Below, piece after piece: positions 26,850 through 34,499 of a stretch of DNA of 64,000 nt (position 1 is the stretch's first letter; every line of letters begins with the position of its first letter). Origin of the DNA: Bacilli bacterium (GTDB taxonomy: Bacteria; Bacillota_I; Bacilli_A; RF39; UBA660); contig JAGBJG010000009.1 in assembly GCA_017934595.1 (NCBI GenBank), positions 64,839-128,838 of the forward strand. Direction: 5' to 3'. A program made the position numbers and the translations under genes. Below the pieces are notes generated by a model. That model did no database searches and had not been told where the DNA came from. It worked only from the letters and a program-made list of their open reading frames with translations.

Positions 26850-27632
26850 ATGGAATATCAAATATTGAAAATAAAATTATTACAAATTATTGAGTGTATA
26901 GATCATTATACGTCGGAAGCTTCTATTAATGTTTTATTACGTAATGGAAAAGAAGCGCTTGAAAAAGACAATATATGTATAATCAAGTATACGATAGAAG
27001 AATTGACAAAATGGTATGATAAAAATATAGGCCATATATTATGCAATCAGTATGTTTACAATAAAAATGTACATAAAGATAATATAGAAATTTTGAAAGA
27101 ATTGACAAAATGTGTGGAAAATGATAATTTTGATGTTCCTAGAAGCATTAATAATTCTAATGCTCAAGTTGGTGAAAATAAATTGGATGACTTAATTAGA
27201 ATAATTACTAGATTTCATTTAATTGTAAGACAATTAAGATATAGATATAATTCTAGGGAAACAATAGATGTATCTGATGAATATGATGTGCAAGATTTAT
27301 TGCATTCATTACTTTATCTTTATTTCGATGATGTAAGAAAAGAAGAATGGACACCTTCTTATGCTGGCAAATGTTCAAGACAAGATTTTTTGTTGAAGAA
27401 TGAAGATATAGTTATAGAAGTGAAAAAAACTCGTCCTGGTCTTGCGGAAAAGGAGTTAAGTGATCAATTAATAGTTGATATTGCTCGATATAGATCACAT
27501 CCAAATTGTAAAACATTAGTATGTTTTGTTTATGACCCGGAAGAGAGAATTAAAAACCCTATTGGTATTGAAAATGACTTGACAGATGATAATAAAGAAC
27601 TTAAGGTTATTGTTAAAATAATTCAAAAATAA
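26850..27632 (+). CDS. DpnII/MboI-like PD-(D/E)XK restriction-fold protein
   Basis: A 260-residue protein. The C-terminal half has EYDVQDLLHSLL, FDDVRKEEW, then DFLLKNEDIVIEVKKTR with the E-V-K catalytic strand, then a conserved VCFVYDPEERIKNP. This fits the DpnII-MboI-like restriction endonuclease domain family (a strand of hydrophobic residues with D ... EVK). The N-terminal half is helical and may bind the target. It lies 32 bases after the DUF2075 gene with GTGAGGCG upstream, and no methylase is adjacent, so it may not be a classical type II enzyme. Confidence 0.8.
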   Translation: MEYQILKIKLLQIIECIDHYTSEASINVLLRNGKEALEKDNICIIKYTIEELTKWYDKNIGHILCNQYVYNKNVHKDNIEILKELTKCVENDNFDVPRSINNSNAQVGENKLDDLIRIITRFHLIVRQLRYRYNSRETIDVSDEYDVQDLLHSLLYLYFDDVRKEEWTPSYAGKCSRQDFLLKNEDIVIEVKKTRPGLAEKELSDQLIVDIARYRSHPNCKTLVCFVYDPEERIKNPIGIENDLTDDNKELKVIVKIIQK

Positions 27633-27680
27633 TAGATTTACGTAGAATAAAAATATAGATATTATATATACATTGCTTAT

Positions 27681-27716
27681 AAAGTATATTTCATCACGTG
27701 TGGAATATACTTTTTC
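27681..27716 (+). terminator. Intrinsic terminator before the Fic operon
   Basis: AAAGTATATT pairs with AATATACTTT around a loop, followed by T5. Confidence 0.65.
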
Positions 27717-27760
27717 TAAATAAATTGTATCATAATTTTAAAATGTAATATTATAATAAT

Positions 27761-27776
27761 ATACCGATAACGGTAT
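27761..27776. promoter_or_regulatory. Operator 1 of the Fic operon
   Basis: ATACCG-ATAA-CGGTAT, a perfect 6-bp dyad. Its reverse complement is identical to operator 2, and the centres of the two sites are 34 bp apart, about three helical turns. Confidence 0.75.
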
Positions 27777-27784
27777 AAAAAGTA

Positions 27785-27813
27785 TTGACATATTATACCG
27801 TTATCGGTATAAT
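27785..27813 (+). promoter_or_regulatory. Consensus promoter with embedded operator 2
   Basis: TTGACA (27785-27790), a 17-base spacer and TATAAT (27808-27813), matching the sigma-A consensus exactly. The spacer is filled by the dyad ATACCG-TTAT-CGGTAT (27795-27810), extendable to a 22-bp palindrome (27792-27813) that covers the -10. A bound repressor would block polymerase completely. Confidence 0.8.
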
Positions 27814-27832
27814 ATAATCAGAGGTGAAAATT

Positions 27833-28156
27833 ATGGAATTAATAGAAACAAAGGAAATTAAAGAATTAATTGATAATATTAAAGATTTAAATAGCTTGAT
27901 AGTTAATTTTGATAGAAAAAAGTTAGAAGATTTACTATTAAAATTACAAACAAAATATTTAGATAAATCTTTAGTGTTCGAATTATCTTATTTAACAAAT
28001 CCAAATGGTTCTTTTTCAAGTATTGACAATGTTTCAGATGATGATTTAAAAAACAAAATACCATATTATAAATCACTTTGCATAGATGATCTAATAAAGA
28101 AATGTGGATGCGAAAAATATAATGAAATAGTAGAAAAATATGAATTGGAGGTGTAA
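27833..28156 (+). CDS. Small acidic protein upstream of Fic, possible antitoxin partner
   Basis: A 107-residue helical acidic protein without a recognised family. ATG 27833 follows GAGGTGAAAATT; an in-frame GTG at 27824 is part of the ribosome binding site. It is the first gene after the operator-bearing promoter and ends 2 bases before the Fic gene, so the two are co-expressed. It may modulate Fic, be the repressor's partner, or be a substrate. It lacks an obvious helix-turn-helix, so the Fic protein's own N-terminus is the better repressor candidate. Confidence 0.6.
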   Translation: MELIETKEIKELIDNIKDLNSLIVNFDRKKLEDLLLKLQTKYLDKSLVFELSYLTNPNGSFSSIDNVSDDDLKNKIPYYKSLCIDDLIKKCGCEKYNEIVEKYELEV

Positions 28157-28158
28157 CT

Positions 28159-29085
28159 ATGGAATTTATGACTACAAATGATGCTGTAAAAAAGTGGGGT
28201 ATTAGTGAAAGAAGAATAAGACAATTATTACAGGATGGAAGAATTGAAGGTGCTGTTAAAGTAGGTAATAATTGGAATATTCCTATTAATGCTAATAAAC
28301 CAGCTGATAAAAGAAGTGTTAAACTAGATAATACTGAATTTAAATTTGATTTACCTGATAATTATTTTGATAAAGTTGATAAATTAAATAAAGAATTAAA
28401 TTCAAAAAGACCTATATCAAAAGAAACTTTAAAATCTTTAAAAGAATCTATAAATTTAGAGTGGACTTATAATAGTAACGGTATAGAAGGTAATACATTA
28501 ACTTTAAGAGAAACACAAGTTGTTTTAGAAGGTATTACAGTTGGTGGTAAATCATTAAAAGAACATTTGGAAGTAATTAATCATGAACAGGCAATATTAT
28601 TCTTAGATGATCTTATTAAAGATAAAGAACCAATCACAGAATGGAATATTAAAAACATTCATCAGTTAGTACTAAAAGAAATTGATGATGATAATGCTGG
28701 TAAATATAGAGACGAAAATGTAAAAATAAAAGGTGCTACACATATTCCACCAGATTATTTAATAGTTCCAGAATTAATGGAAAAATTAATTATTAATTAT
28801 GAAGATTGGAAAAAATATCATCCAATTATTAGAGCAGCATTATTACATGGAGAATTAGTTAAAATACATCCATTTGTTGATGGAAATGGAAGAACTTCAA
28901 GATTAGTTATGAATTTATCTTTAATGAATAGCGGATATCTTCCAGTAATTGTAAAAAAAGAAAAAAGATTAGAGTATTATAATGCTTTAGATAAAGCACA
29001 TATTACTGGAGATTATACAGATTTTGTTAAATTAGTTAATGAATTAGAAATTGAAATGTTAAATAAATATTTAGAATTGTTGTAG
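28159..29085 (+). CDS. Fic-family AMP-transferase with N-terminal helix-turn-helix
   Basis: A 308-residue protein. Residues 1-45 (TTNDAVKKWGISERRIRQLL, then GRIEGAVKVGNNWNIP) form an excisionase/MerR-like DNA-binding domain. The Fic motif HPFVDGNGRTSR is at 237-248, complete with catalytic His. An inhibitory-helix motif SNGIEG (S/T-x-x-x-E-G/N) at 106-111 lies N-terminal to the Fic core, as in self-inhibited class II Fic proteins. It probably transfers AMP (or another NMP) to a target protein and may also bind the two palindromes upstream. Confidence 0.9.
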   Translation: MEFMTTNDAVKKWGISERRIRQLLQDGRIEGAVKVGNNWNIPINANKPADKRSVKLDNTEFKFDLPDNYFDKVDKLNKELNSKRPISKETLKSLKESINLEWTYNSNGIEGNTLTLRETQVVLEGITVGGKSLKEHLEVINHEQAILFLDDLIKDKEPITEWNIKNIHQLVLKEIDDDNAGKYRDENVKIKGATHIPPDYLIVPELMEKLIINYEDWKKYHPIIRAALLHGELVKIHPFVDGNGRTSRLVMNLSLMNSGYLPVIVKKEKRLEYYNALDKAHITGDYTDFVKLVNELEIEMLNKYLELL

Positions 29086-29096
29086 GTGATAATAAG

Positions 29097-29996
29097 ATGA
29101 ATGTTAGTGATAGTTATGATTATAATGAATTAGAATTTAAGAGAGTAAACCGTATCATAATACCAGATATGAATAATAAGTTTATTAACGAGGAAATGTT
29201 GCTTAGTCCTTTATATAAAAAAATAGAAATCGATAAAACAATAGAACCTTATGAATTTTTCCCAATGAGTGATTTAAAAGTGGAGTGTTATTGTAAAGAA
29301 TGTAATAGGCGAAGAATTTATACGTTTGCTGATAGTCAGATTGCTTTAAATAGCGCTATGCGTGGAATGGAGCTTGCGAACTCAATTTCTTCTAGTGATA
29401 TATCTGAATTACAATATGAATTAGAGAAGATTGATTATTTTACTTTTTGTGCTCAAGCTGATTGCGGACATAACATGATTATTTTGTTTAAAGTTATAGA
29501 TAATGAAAATATAATGAAAGTAGGGCAATATCCTTCAATATATGATTTAAATGAGAAAATAAATAATAAGGAATTTATAAAAACTTTAGGAAAAGAGTAC
29601 GCTGATTATTATAAAAAAGCATGCGCATTATATAACTTTGATACCTATATTGGTGGATTGGCTTATCTAAGGCGAATATATGAAAAATTATTGTTAGATA
29701 CTTTTAATGATAATAAGAATAGTTTTGATATTACAGTTGATCAATTTAAGAAAATGCGAATGGATGAAAAGATACCATTTTTAAAAAAATACTTACCTAA
29801 TATAATGTTTGCTCAGGGTTTCAATGAAATATATACGAAAATTAGTGACGGGATTCATAATTTATCAGAAGATGAGTGTTACAAAATGTTTTTAACATTA
29901 AAAATGGGAATCGAAGAAATCTTGATAGAAAAAATGGAAAACGTAGAAAGAAATAAAAGAATTTGCGATTTATCAAAAGAGTTACAAAAAACATAA
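29097..29996 (+). CDS. Zinc-ribbon plus helical (HEPN/DUF4145-like) protein
   Basis: A 299-residue protein. Residues 62-145 contain C64-x-C66-x2-C69 and a second FCAQADCGH cluster, a likely metal-binding ribbon. The C-terminal helical half begins YIGGLAYLRRIYEKLLLD and includes KISDGIHNLSEDEC, a pattern like DUF4145/HEPN-fold proteins found in defence islands. It starts 11 bases after the Fic gene with AGGTGAT and may be the operon's third gene, but its codon use (CGA, GCG) differs from the Fic gene. Function unknown. Confidence 0.6.
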   Translation: MNVSDSYDYNELEFKRVNRIIIPDMNNKFINEEMLLSPLYKKIEIDKTIEPYEFFPMSDLKVECYCKECNRRRIYTFADSQIALNSAMRGMELANSISSSDISELQYELEKIDYFTFCAQADCGHNMIILFKVIDNENIMKVGQYPSIYDLNEKINNKEFIKTLGKEYADYYKKACALYNFDTYIGGLAYLRRIYEKLLLDTFNDNKNSFDITVDQFKKMRMDEKIPFLKKYLPNIMFAQGFNEIYTKISDGIHNLSEDECYKMFLTLKMGIEEILIEKMENVERNKRICDLSKELQKT

Positions 29997-30033
29997 AAAG
30001 CACATATAGATATCTATTCTATATATGCTTTTT
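29996..30033. terminator. Bidirectional terminator between convergent genes
   Basis: AAAAGC ... ATATAGA/TCTATAT ... GCTTTT hairpin with A- and T-runs on its two sides, between the + strand gene at 29097 and the - strand gene at 30104. Confidence 0.7.
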
Positions 30034-30103
30034 TATTAACTAAATAATATCGCATAAAATCTAACTAAATTTTGTTGCATATGCTTGAACATTTTTTATA
30101 TTT

Positions 30104-31354
30104 TTATTTTAAGTTTTGGAAACTAATTTTAATTGGTAACAGTGCAGACATAATTGAATAAGTTTCATATTTTTTTAGATTCTTGAGAATCCTTTGTGCA
30201 TCATCCTCGGTATTAAGGTTTTTAGTATCAATTAAATAATATTTTTCGTTTAAGTCTTTATCTATCATCGAAAATGATAAATATTCTACATTCGAATATT
30301 TAATTCTTTTTTCATAAGGTAATTTCATTGTATCTATATTTCTGTATCCATACATCTCGTTTACTAAAAATACTGCTATAATTTTATCACTTTCGATAGA
30401 TTTCGCAATTAGCGATATTTCTTTATATATACTTGCTTTATTATTAAACATAAATGGTTTTATCGTGAATGTTCCGTTGTCATAAAAAATATAAAATGTC
30501 GGTATTATGTGTTTTTCTTGTAAAACGTATAATAATACGTGCTGTATTATGAATGATAGAAAATAATCATTTATGTTATCTCCGTGGAGTAGTATATTTC
30601 CATTTACTTTAGTGCGAGGCATATTTATTACTTTACCATTTGAATCGGCAAAAAAGATTGTTGCATATGAGCCATATTCAATTTTTTTGGTTTTAGTATT
30701 AAATACGCCATCTAATTGTAGTTCTAATTTTTTTGCTATAATATTGTTTAATTTTTCAGTGGTTTTTTCTTTTAACAGTGTACAATTTTTACAGTTTATT
30801 TCTAATGTTTCGCAGAATTCTTCTAAAAATTTATACATATTTTCTAAAATTTCATTTATATTTTCAAATATATTTATATTTTCTTTTTTATCATAGAAGT
30901 TATAATTAATAGTAAAGTATATTTCTGGAGCTGTGGTATTAATTTCCGTAAATTTCTTTGTTATTTCTTTTTCTATTTCTTTTTGTGGTGTATCATCAAT
31001 AGCGATATCAAAATCATAATGTATTGCAGAAGATGTTTTATCAATATAATATATATCTACATCAATGACTTTATTCAATTGGATAGGCCTTTTATGTGTG
31101 ACATCTACTCTAGTATTGTTACACCATTTCATAATTTTATTCATGAGATATTTTTCTTTTAATGTCTGATATTTATTTAAAAGATTTTTGTCATTATCAA
31201 TTTCTGCTTGTAGTGTAAATGTAATGCTTCTAAATTCATTGAAGAAGTTGTCAAAAAATGATACATTATCAAAAAAATTATTTTCTATAGATATTGAATC
31301 TAAATTTTTAAGTGCGCTATAGAATTTTTGGTAAACATTACACATACATTTCAT
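30104..31354 (-). CDS. Large uncharacterised protein in the defence island
   Basis: A 416-residue protein, not recognised. ATG 31354 (MKCMCNVYQKF) is chosen because AGGAGTG lies just upstream, with TGGTATAAT 18 bases before the ATG; longer in-frame extensions cross that promoter. The N-terminal half is helical with a C-x-x-C (NCKNCTLL near 212-216). The C-terminal half is beta-rich (VNGNILLHGD, TFYIFYDNGTFTIKPF). It lacks membrane helices and NTP-binding motifs. It forms a single-gene unit transcribed opposite to its left neighbours. Confidence 0.55.
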   Translation of the reverse strand: MKCMCNVYQKFYSALKNLDSISIENNFFDNVSFFDNFFNEFRSITFTLQAEIDNDKNLLNKYQTLKEKYLMNKIMKWCNNTRVDVTHKRPIQLNKVIDVDIYYIDKTSSAIHYDFDIAIDDTPQKEIEKEITKKFTEINTTAPEIYFTINYNFYDKKENINIFENINEILENMYKFLEEFCETLEINCKNCTLLKEKTTEKLNNIIAKKLELQLDGVFNTKTKKIEYGSYATIFFADSNGKVINMPRTKVNGNILLHGDNINDYFLSFIIQHVLLYVLQEKHIIPTFYIFYDNGTFTIKPFMFNNKASIYKEISLIAKSIESDKIIAVFLVNEMYGYRNIDTMKLPYEKRIKYSNVEYLSFSMIDKDLNEKYYLIDTKNLNTEDDAQRILKNLKKYETYSIMSALLPIKISFQNLK

Positions 31355-31372
31355 AAAATCACTCCTATTTAC

Positions 31373-31381
31373 ATTATACCA
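31373..31381 (-). promoter_or_regulatory. Extended -10 of the 30104-31354 gene
   Basis: On the minus strand TGGTATAAT lies 18 bases upstream of the ATG at 31354, and it fixes the start by ruling out the longer frame. Confidence 0.65.
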
Positions 31382-31401
31382 TACTATATTTATTAAGTAA
31401 T

Positions 31402-31434
31402 AAAAACCACATTTACTTGGTAAATGTGGTTTTA
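31402..31434 (-). terminator. Terminator of the darT-NADAR operon
   Basis: AAACCACATTTAC pairs with GTAAATGTGGTTT; on the minus strand it is followed by T-rich sequence. The stem includes the last codons and stop of the antitoxin gene. Confidence 0.75.
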
Positions 31435-32000
31435 TAATACCTTTTAAATTCATCTCTAGATTCAATAATATCTGTCATGTTATTTTTATATAATGTATTC
31501 CATATGGCAGCTGCTCTAGCTTGTGTATTAGACATTTTATTAGGATTAAATTCTATATCAGTGAATATGCTATATTTAGTTAATTCTTCATGATATTCTT
31601 TATGGCAATATAATCCTAACATATAAATATAATCATAATACATACTATAAGGATCTTTTTCAAATGCGGTGTTACCATATTTGAATCCTATAATGTTATG
31701 ATTATCATCAAATATTTTTGATGATTGATATATATTTTCTACAGTTTCCTCTTTTCCACTAAGAAACTTGACTGTTAAGTTAAGTGCGCTTAATTTAACA
31801 CCTAATTCAATATTAGATTTAGTAGATACTTCTAATACTTTATTTATATCATATTTTTTTGATATAGATAGATGTAATGAATCTCTTCTTTTACATTTTT
31901 GTTGTTTAGACATACCTTTAACCCATACAAATTCAATGTCTTTTTTTATAAATGGTTTTTCAGGTATATTAGTTGATATATAAATAGGTCTAATTGCCAT
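31413..32000 (-). CDS. NADAR-family antitoxin of DarT
   Basis: A 195-residue protein of the type found directly after DarT1 toxins (DUF6977/NADAR fold), which removes ADP-ribose from modified nucleobases. Visible signatures are AIRPIYIST at the N-terminus, LHLSISKKY, IGFKYGNTAFEKDPYSMYYD and SNTQARAAAIWNTLY. ATG 32000 is chosen because GAGGTGG, formed by the last toxin codons, lies just upstream; a longer frame overlaps the toxin and would read its codons out of frame. Its start lies one base beyond the toxin stop, so expression is coupled to the toxin. Confidence 0.8.
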   Translation of the reverse strand: MAIRPIYISTNIPEKPFIKKDIEFVWVKGMSKQQKCKRRDSLHLSISKKYDINKVLEVSTKSNIELGVKLSALNLTVKFLSGKEETVENIYQSSKIFDDNHNIIGFKYGNTAFEKDPYSMYYDYIYMLGLYCHKEYHEELTKYSIFTDIEFNPNKMSNTQARAAAIWNTLYKNNMTDIIESRDEFKRYYKTTFTK

Positions 32001-32001
32001 A

Positions 32002-32793
32002 TTACCACCTCGCATAATCGCATCTACCCATGTAGATGCTATAATTAGGATGATAATTATATTCTTTTTCAAGACATAATCTTTTTATATTATCATCGTT
32101 ATATTTAGTATGTACATCTTCTATGAAACGTTTAGGTATTTCTGTATCTACTAATACTTCTGCTTGTGGATCTGTTGTATAACTTATATTTAAATTAGGT
32201 TCTCTATATTCTTCATCAAACATATTTAAGAATGCTTCATTTGTAGTAAGTGTTCTTCTGTTTATATTGTTAAATATACCACATGCTGCATTAGTATGAT
32301 AGAATTGTATATCTAATTTGGATAAAAGTAATCTAGGATTTATATCATATATTACAAAATTATATCCTTCATTTACTTCTAAACTATATCTCATTTTATA
32401 GTTAGGATATGAAATAGATGCTGATATTTTATTTAATTCACCATCTAATCTATTAGGATCAGTAATAACATTAGTTATACCTAATACATTACAATAATCT
32501 CTTGATAATATTCCATGTTCTAATATACTTGCAGTATTTTCTATAGGTGAGAAATGATATATATGATTAATATTTCTATTTATAATAATATCATATCTAT
32601 CTGATTTTAATTTAGCATAAGAAGAATATCTATTGAATTCTTCTGACTGCATATCTATAGTCTTATAACTACCATCTTCTTGTTTAAAATGAATTATATA
32701 TTTTTGTCTATTTGGATTGTAGAAATTTCTTTCTATAATACCATGACAATATCCTTCGGTATTTATAAGATGTAATCCTTGTAATTCATCCAT
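32002..32793 (-). CDS. darT: DarT-family DNA ADP-ribosyltransferase toxin
   Basis: A 263-residue protein. DarT signatures are HIYHFSPIENTASILEHGIL (NAD-binding H80 region) and the catalytic Glu E212 in DPQAEVLVDTEIP, with the ARTT-like loop just before it. DarT enzymes add ADP-ribose to bases in DNA and act in phage defence. The N-terminal about 70 residues before the HIYHF segment are an extension of unknown role. The promoter TTGCTA-17-TATAAT lies upstream and the ribosome binding site is AAGGGGGC. The antitoxin follows directly. Confidence 0.87.
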   Translation of the reverse strand: MDELQGLHLINTEGYCHGIIERNFYNPNRQKYIIHFKQEDGSYKTIDMQSEEFNRYSSYAKLKSDRYDIIINRNINHIYHFSPIENTASILEHGILSRDYCNVLGITNVITDPNRLDGELNKISASISYPNYKMRYSLEVNEGYNFVIYDINPRLLLSKLDIQFYHTNAACGIFNNINRRTLTTNEAFLNMFDEEYREPNLNISYTTDPQAEVLVDTEIPKRFIEDVHTKYNDDNIKRLCLEKEYNYHPNYSIYMGRCDYARW

Positions 32794-32818
32794 AATTAAG
32801 CCCCCTTAATTGATGCAT

Positions 32819-32847
32819 ATTATAATACAAAAGATATTTATTAGCAA
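32819..32847 (-). promoter_or_regulatory. darT promoter
   Basis: Minus strand: TTGCTA (32842-32847), 17-base spacer, TATAAT (32819-32824). The leader (plus-strand 32801-32814) shares a 14-base identical segment, ATCAATTAAGGGGG, with the leader of the DUF3883 gene. Confidence 0.65.
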
Positions 32848-32982
32848 GAAGGATATGCTTTTTAATGATTAATGTAATATATTGCGCTAAAACGCCTAAT
32901 ATTGTTACGAAAATTTGTTCTGTTTTTTGTAAAATGTGTTATAATAGAAGGAAATTAAAAAATTTTGTAGTAGGAGGTATAT

Positions 32983-34431
32983 ATGGTAAAAAAGAAAAAG
33001 AGGATAAGCGAGAGATTTAATCTTAATAAATCTCAGTTTGAGCTTGATTTTGTAGATATTACATTGGGGAAGGATACCCCACTTTTTATAGATTCGACAC
33101 TAATCAATAAATGTAATTCAGAGTTTTCGAGACGAGCTCATAAAACTCTTGATGATTACTTTAAGTATTTGATTGGTTTATTGAAACGTGGTTATGAAAC
33201 TGATGCAAAAAATATTGCGAGTAATTTAGGCGAAGTCAATGAAACTTTCCTTGGCTTATCAAAAAATAAACCATGTGGGCGAGGAATAGGTCTAATAGGA
33301 GCGATTGCAATATTTGATCGAATAAGAGAAAGCAAAGCTATAAAAACTGGCTATTTAACAAATATCGAGGATTTAAGAATTTTTGTTGAAGGAATTGATC
33401 GAGATAAGATATCAGATATGATAACTAATATAATTCGTTTCCACTTGCTTAAATATACTGAGGAACAATGTGAATTACATAATATCCCTATGGTTGAAGG
33501 TGTTGCGTCTGGATATTATTGGAATGATACTTTGCATAAATGGGAAAATAAATTTGTTAAAAGGTTAGTGGTGGATGGTAAACCTGTGCTACTGGTGCCT
33601 AAAAATATTGTGAGTTTCTGCATGGCTTATACGCCAGCAAAATATAAACAATTTTATATATTGAATTACTTGCAAAAAGAAAATATTGAACAAAAAACTG
33701 AATTAGTTAAGTATAGAAAAAATGAGGAACCATATGTAACAAAAAAATCAATTTTAGATGAATCTCCGTTTATGGATAAGGAATATTTTCTTGCATTCAC
33801 TATTAAGCATCCTGAAATATTTGAAAATTTCAAAAGACATAGTGGTAATGTTAAACCGCTTGACGGTAATTTGAATTCGGAAATTGATTCACAAGTTGTT
33901 TGTGAGTTCTTGATTGAAGAATTGAAGAATATACCAGAAGGTAGAGAAAACGCTAGTAGATATCATCAAATTATGATAGGAATTTATGAGCTGTTATTAT
34001 ATCCTGATTTAGTTAATCCAAGAAAAGAAGCGGAAATTAACGATGGTAGAAAACGAATTGATATTATTTTTTCTAACATAGCTGAACAAGGATATTTTAA
34101 TTATATACCTGAAAGAATTAATATGTCTTGCCCGCAATTAATAATCGAATGCAAAAATTATAAAGATGACTTAAATAATCCGGAACTAGACCAATTGGCA
34201 GGAAGATTTTCTATTAGTAGAGGCCAAATAGGTATAGCGTCATGCAGACATCTTGATAATCCTGAGTTGTTTTTTAAACGTTGCGCGGATATATACAGAG
34301 ATCGTCATGGATTTGTAATACCTATTACTGATAATGATATTATACGATGCCTTAAAAAGTACGATGACGCACATACTGAGTTTCTTGTATTGCTACAAGA
34401 GATTACTGACAAAATTATTCAACTTTCTTAA
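32983..34431 (+). CDS. PD-(D/E)XK restriction-like endonuclease, stand-alone
   Basis: A 482-residue protein. Residues 1-35 (RISERFNLNKSQFELDFVDI) are a distinctive N-terminus, and the middle is helical with a basic GRGIGLIGAI segment. The C-terminal nuclease core has E335 (GIYELL), D360 (GRKRIDIIF) and E389-C-K391 (QLIIECKNY), followed by QLAGRFS and GIASCR, as in Mrr/restriction-fold enzymes. No methylase is adjacent. I expect a modification-dependent or abortive defence nuclease, but the specificity is unreadable. A strong AGGAGG site precedes ATG 32983. Confidence 0.75.
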   Translation: MVKKKKRISERFNLNKSQFELDFVDITLGKDTPLFIDSTLINKCNSEFSRRAHKTLDDYFKYLIGLLKRGYETDAKNIASNLGEVNETFLGLSKNKPCGRGIGLIGAIAIFDRIRESKAIKTGYLTNIEDLRIFVEGIDRDKISDMITNIIRFHLLKYTEEQCELHNIPMVEGVASGYYWNDTLHKWENKFVKRLVVDGKPVLLVPKNIVSFCMAYTPAKYKQFYILNYLQKENIEQKTELVKYRKNEEPYVTKKSILDESPFMDKEYFLAFTIKHPEIFENFKRHSGNVKPLDGNLNSEIDSQVVCEFLIEELKNIPEGRENASRYHQIMIGIYELLLYPDLVNPRKEAEINDGRKRIDIIFSNIAEQGYFNYIPERINMSCPQLIIECKNYKDDLNNPELDQLAGRFSISRGQIGIASCRHLDNPELFFKRCADIYRDRHGFVIPITDNDIIRCLKKYDDAHTEFLVLLQEITDKIIQLS

Positions 34432-34460
34432 TATTTAATTATAATGAAATTTATGTTAAT

Positions 34461-34499
34461 AAAAACAAAATAAGTTCCATTGGAACTTATTTTGTTTTT
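34461..34499. terminator. Long perfect bidirectional terminator
   Basis: Two 19-base arms (AAAAACAAAATAAGTTCCA and its exact complement) meet at a single central T. It serves both the + strand nuclease gene and the - strand DUF3883 gene, and overlaps the latter's stop. Confidence 0.85.

Noticed and set aside
30104-31465. A longer version (453 residues) of the minus-strand island gene.
   Set aside because: The extra N-terminus crosses the extended -10 and the good ribosome binding site for ATG 31354, and part of the neighbouring gene's terminator.
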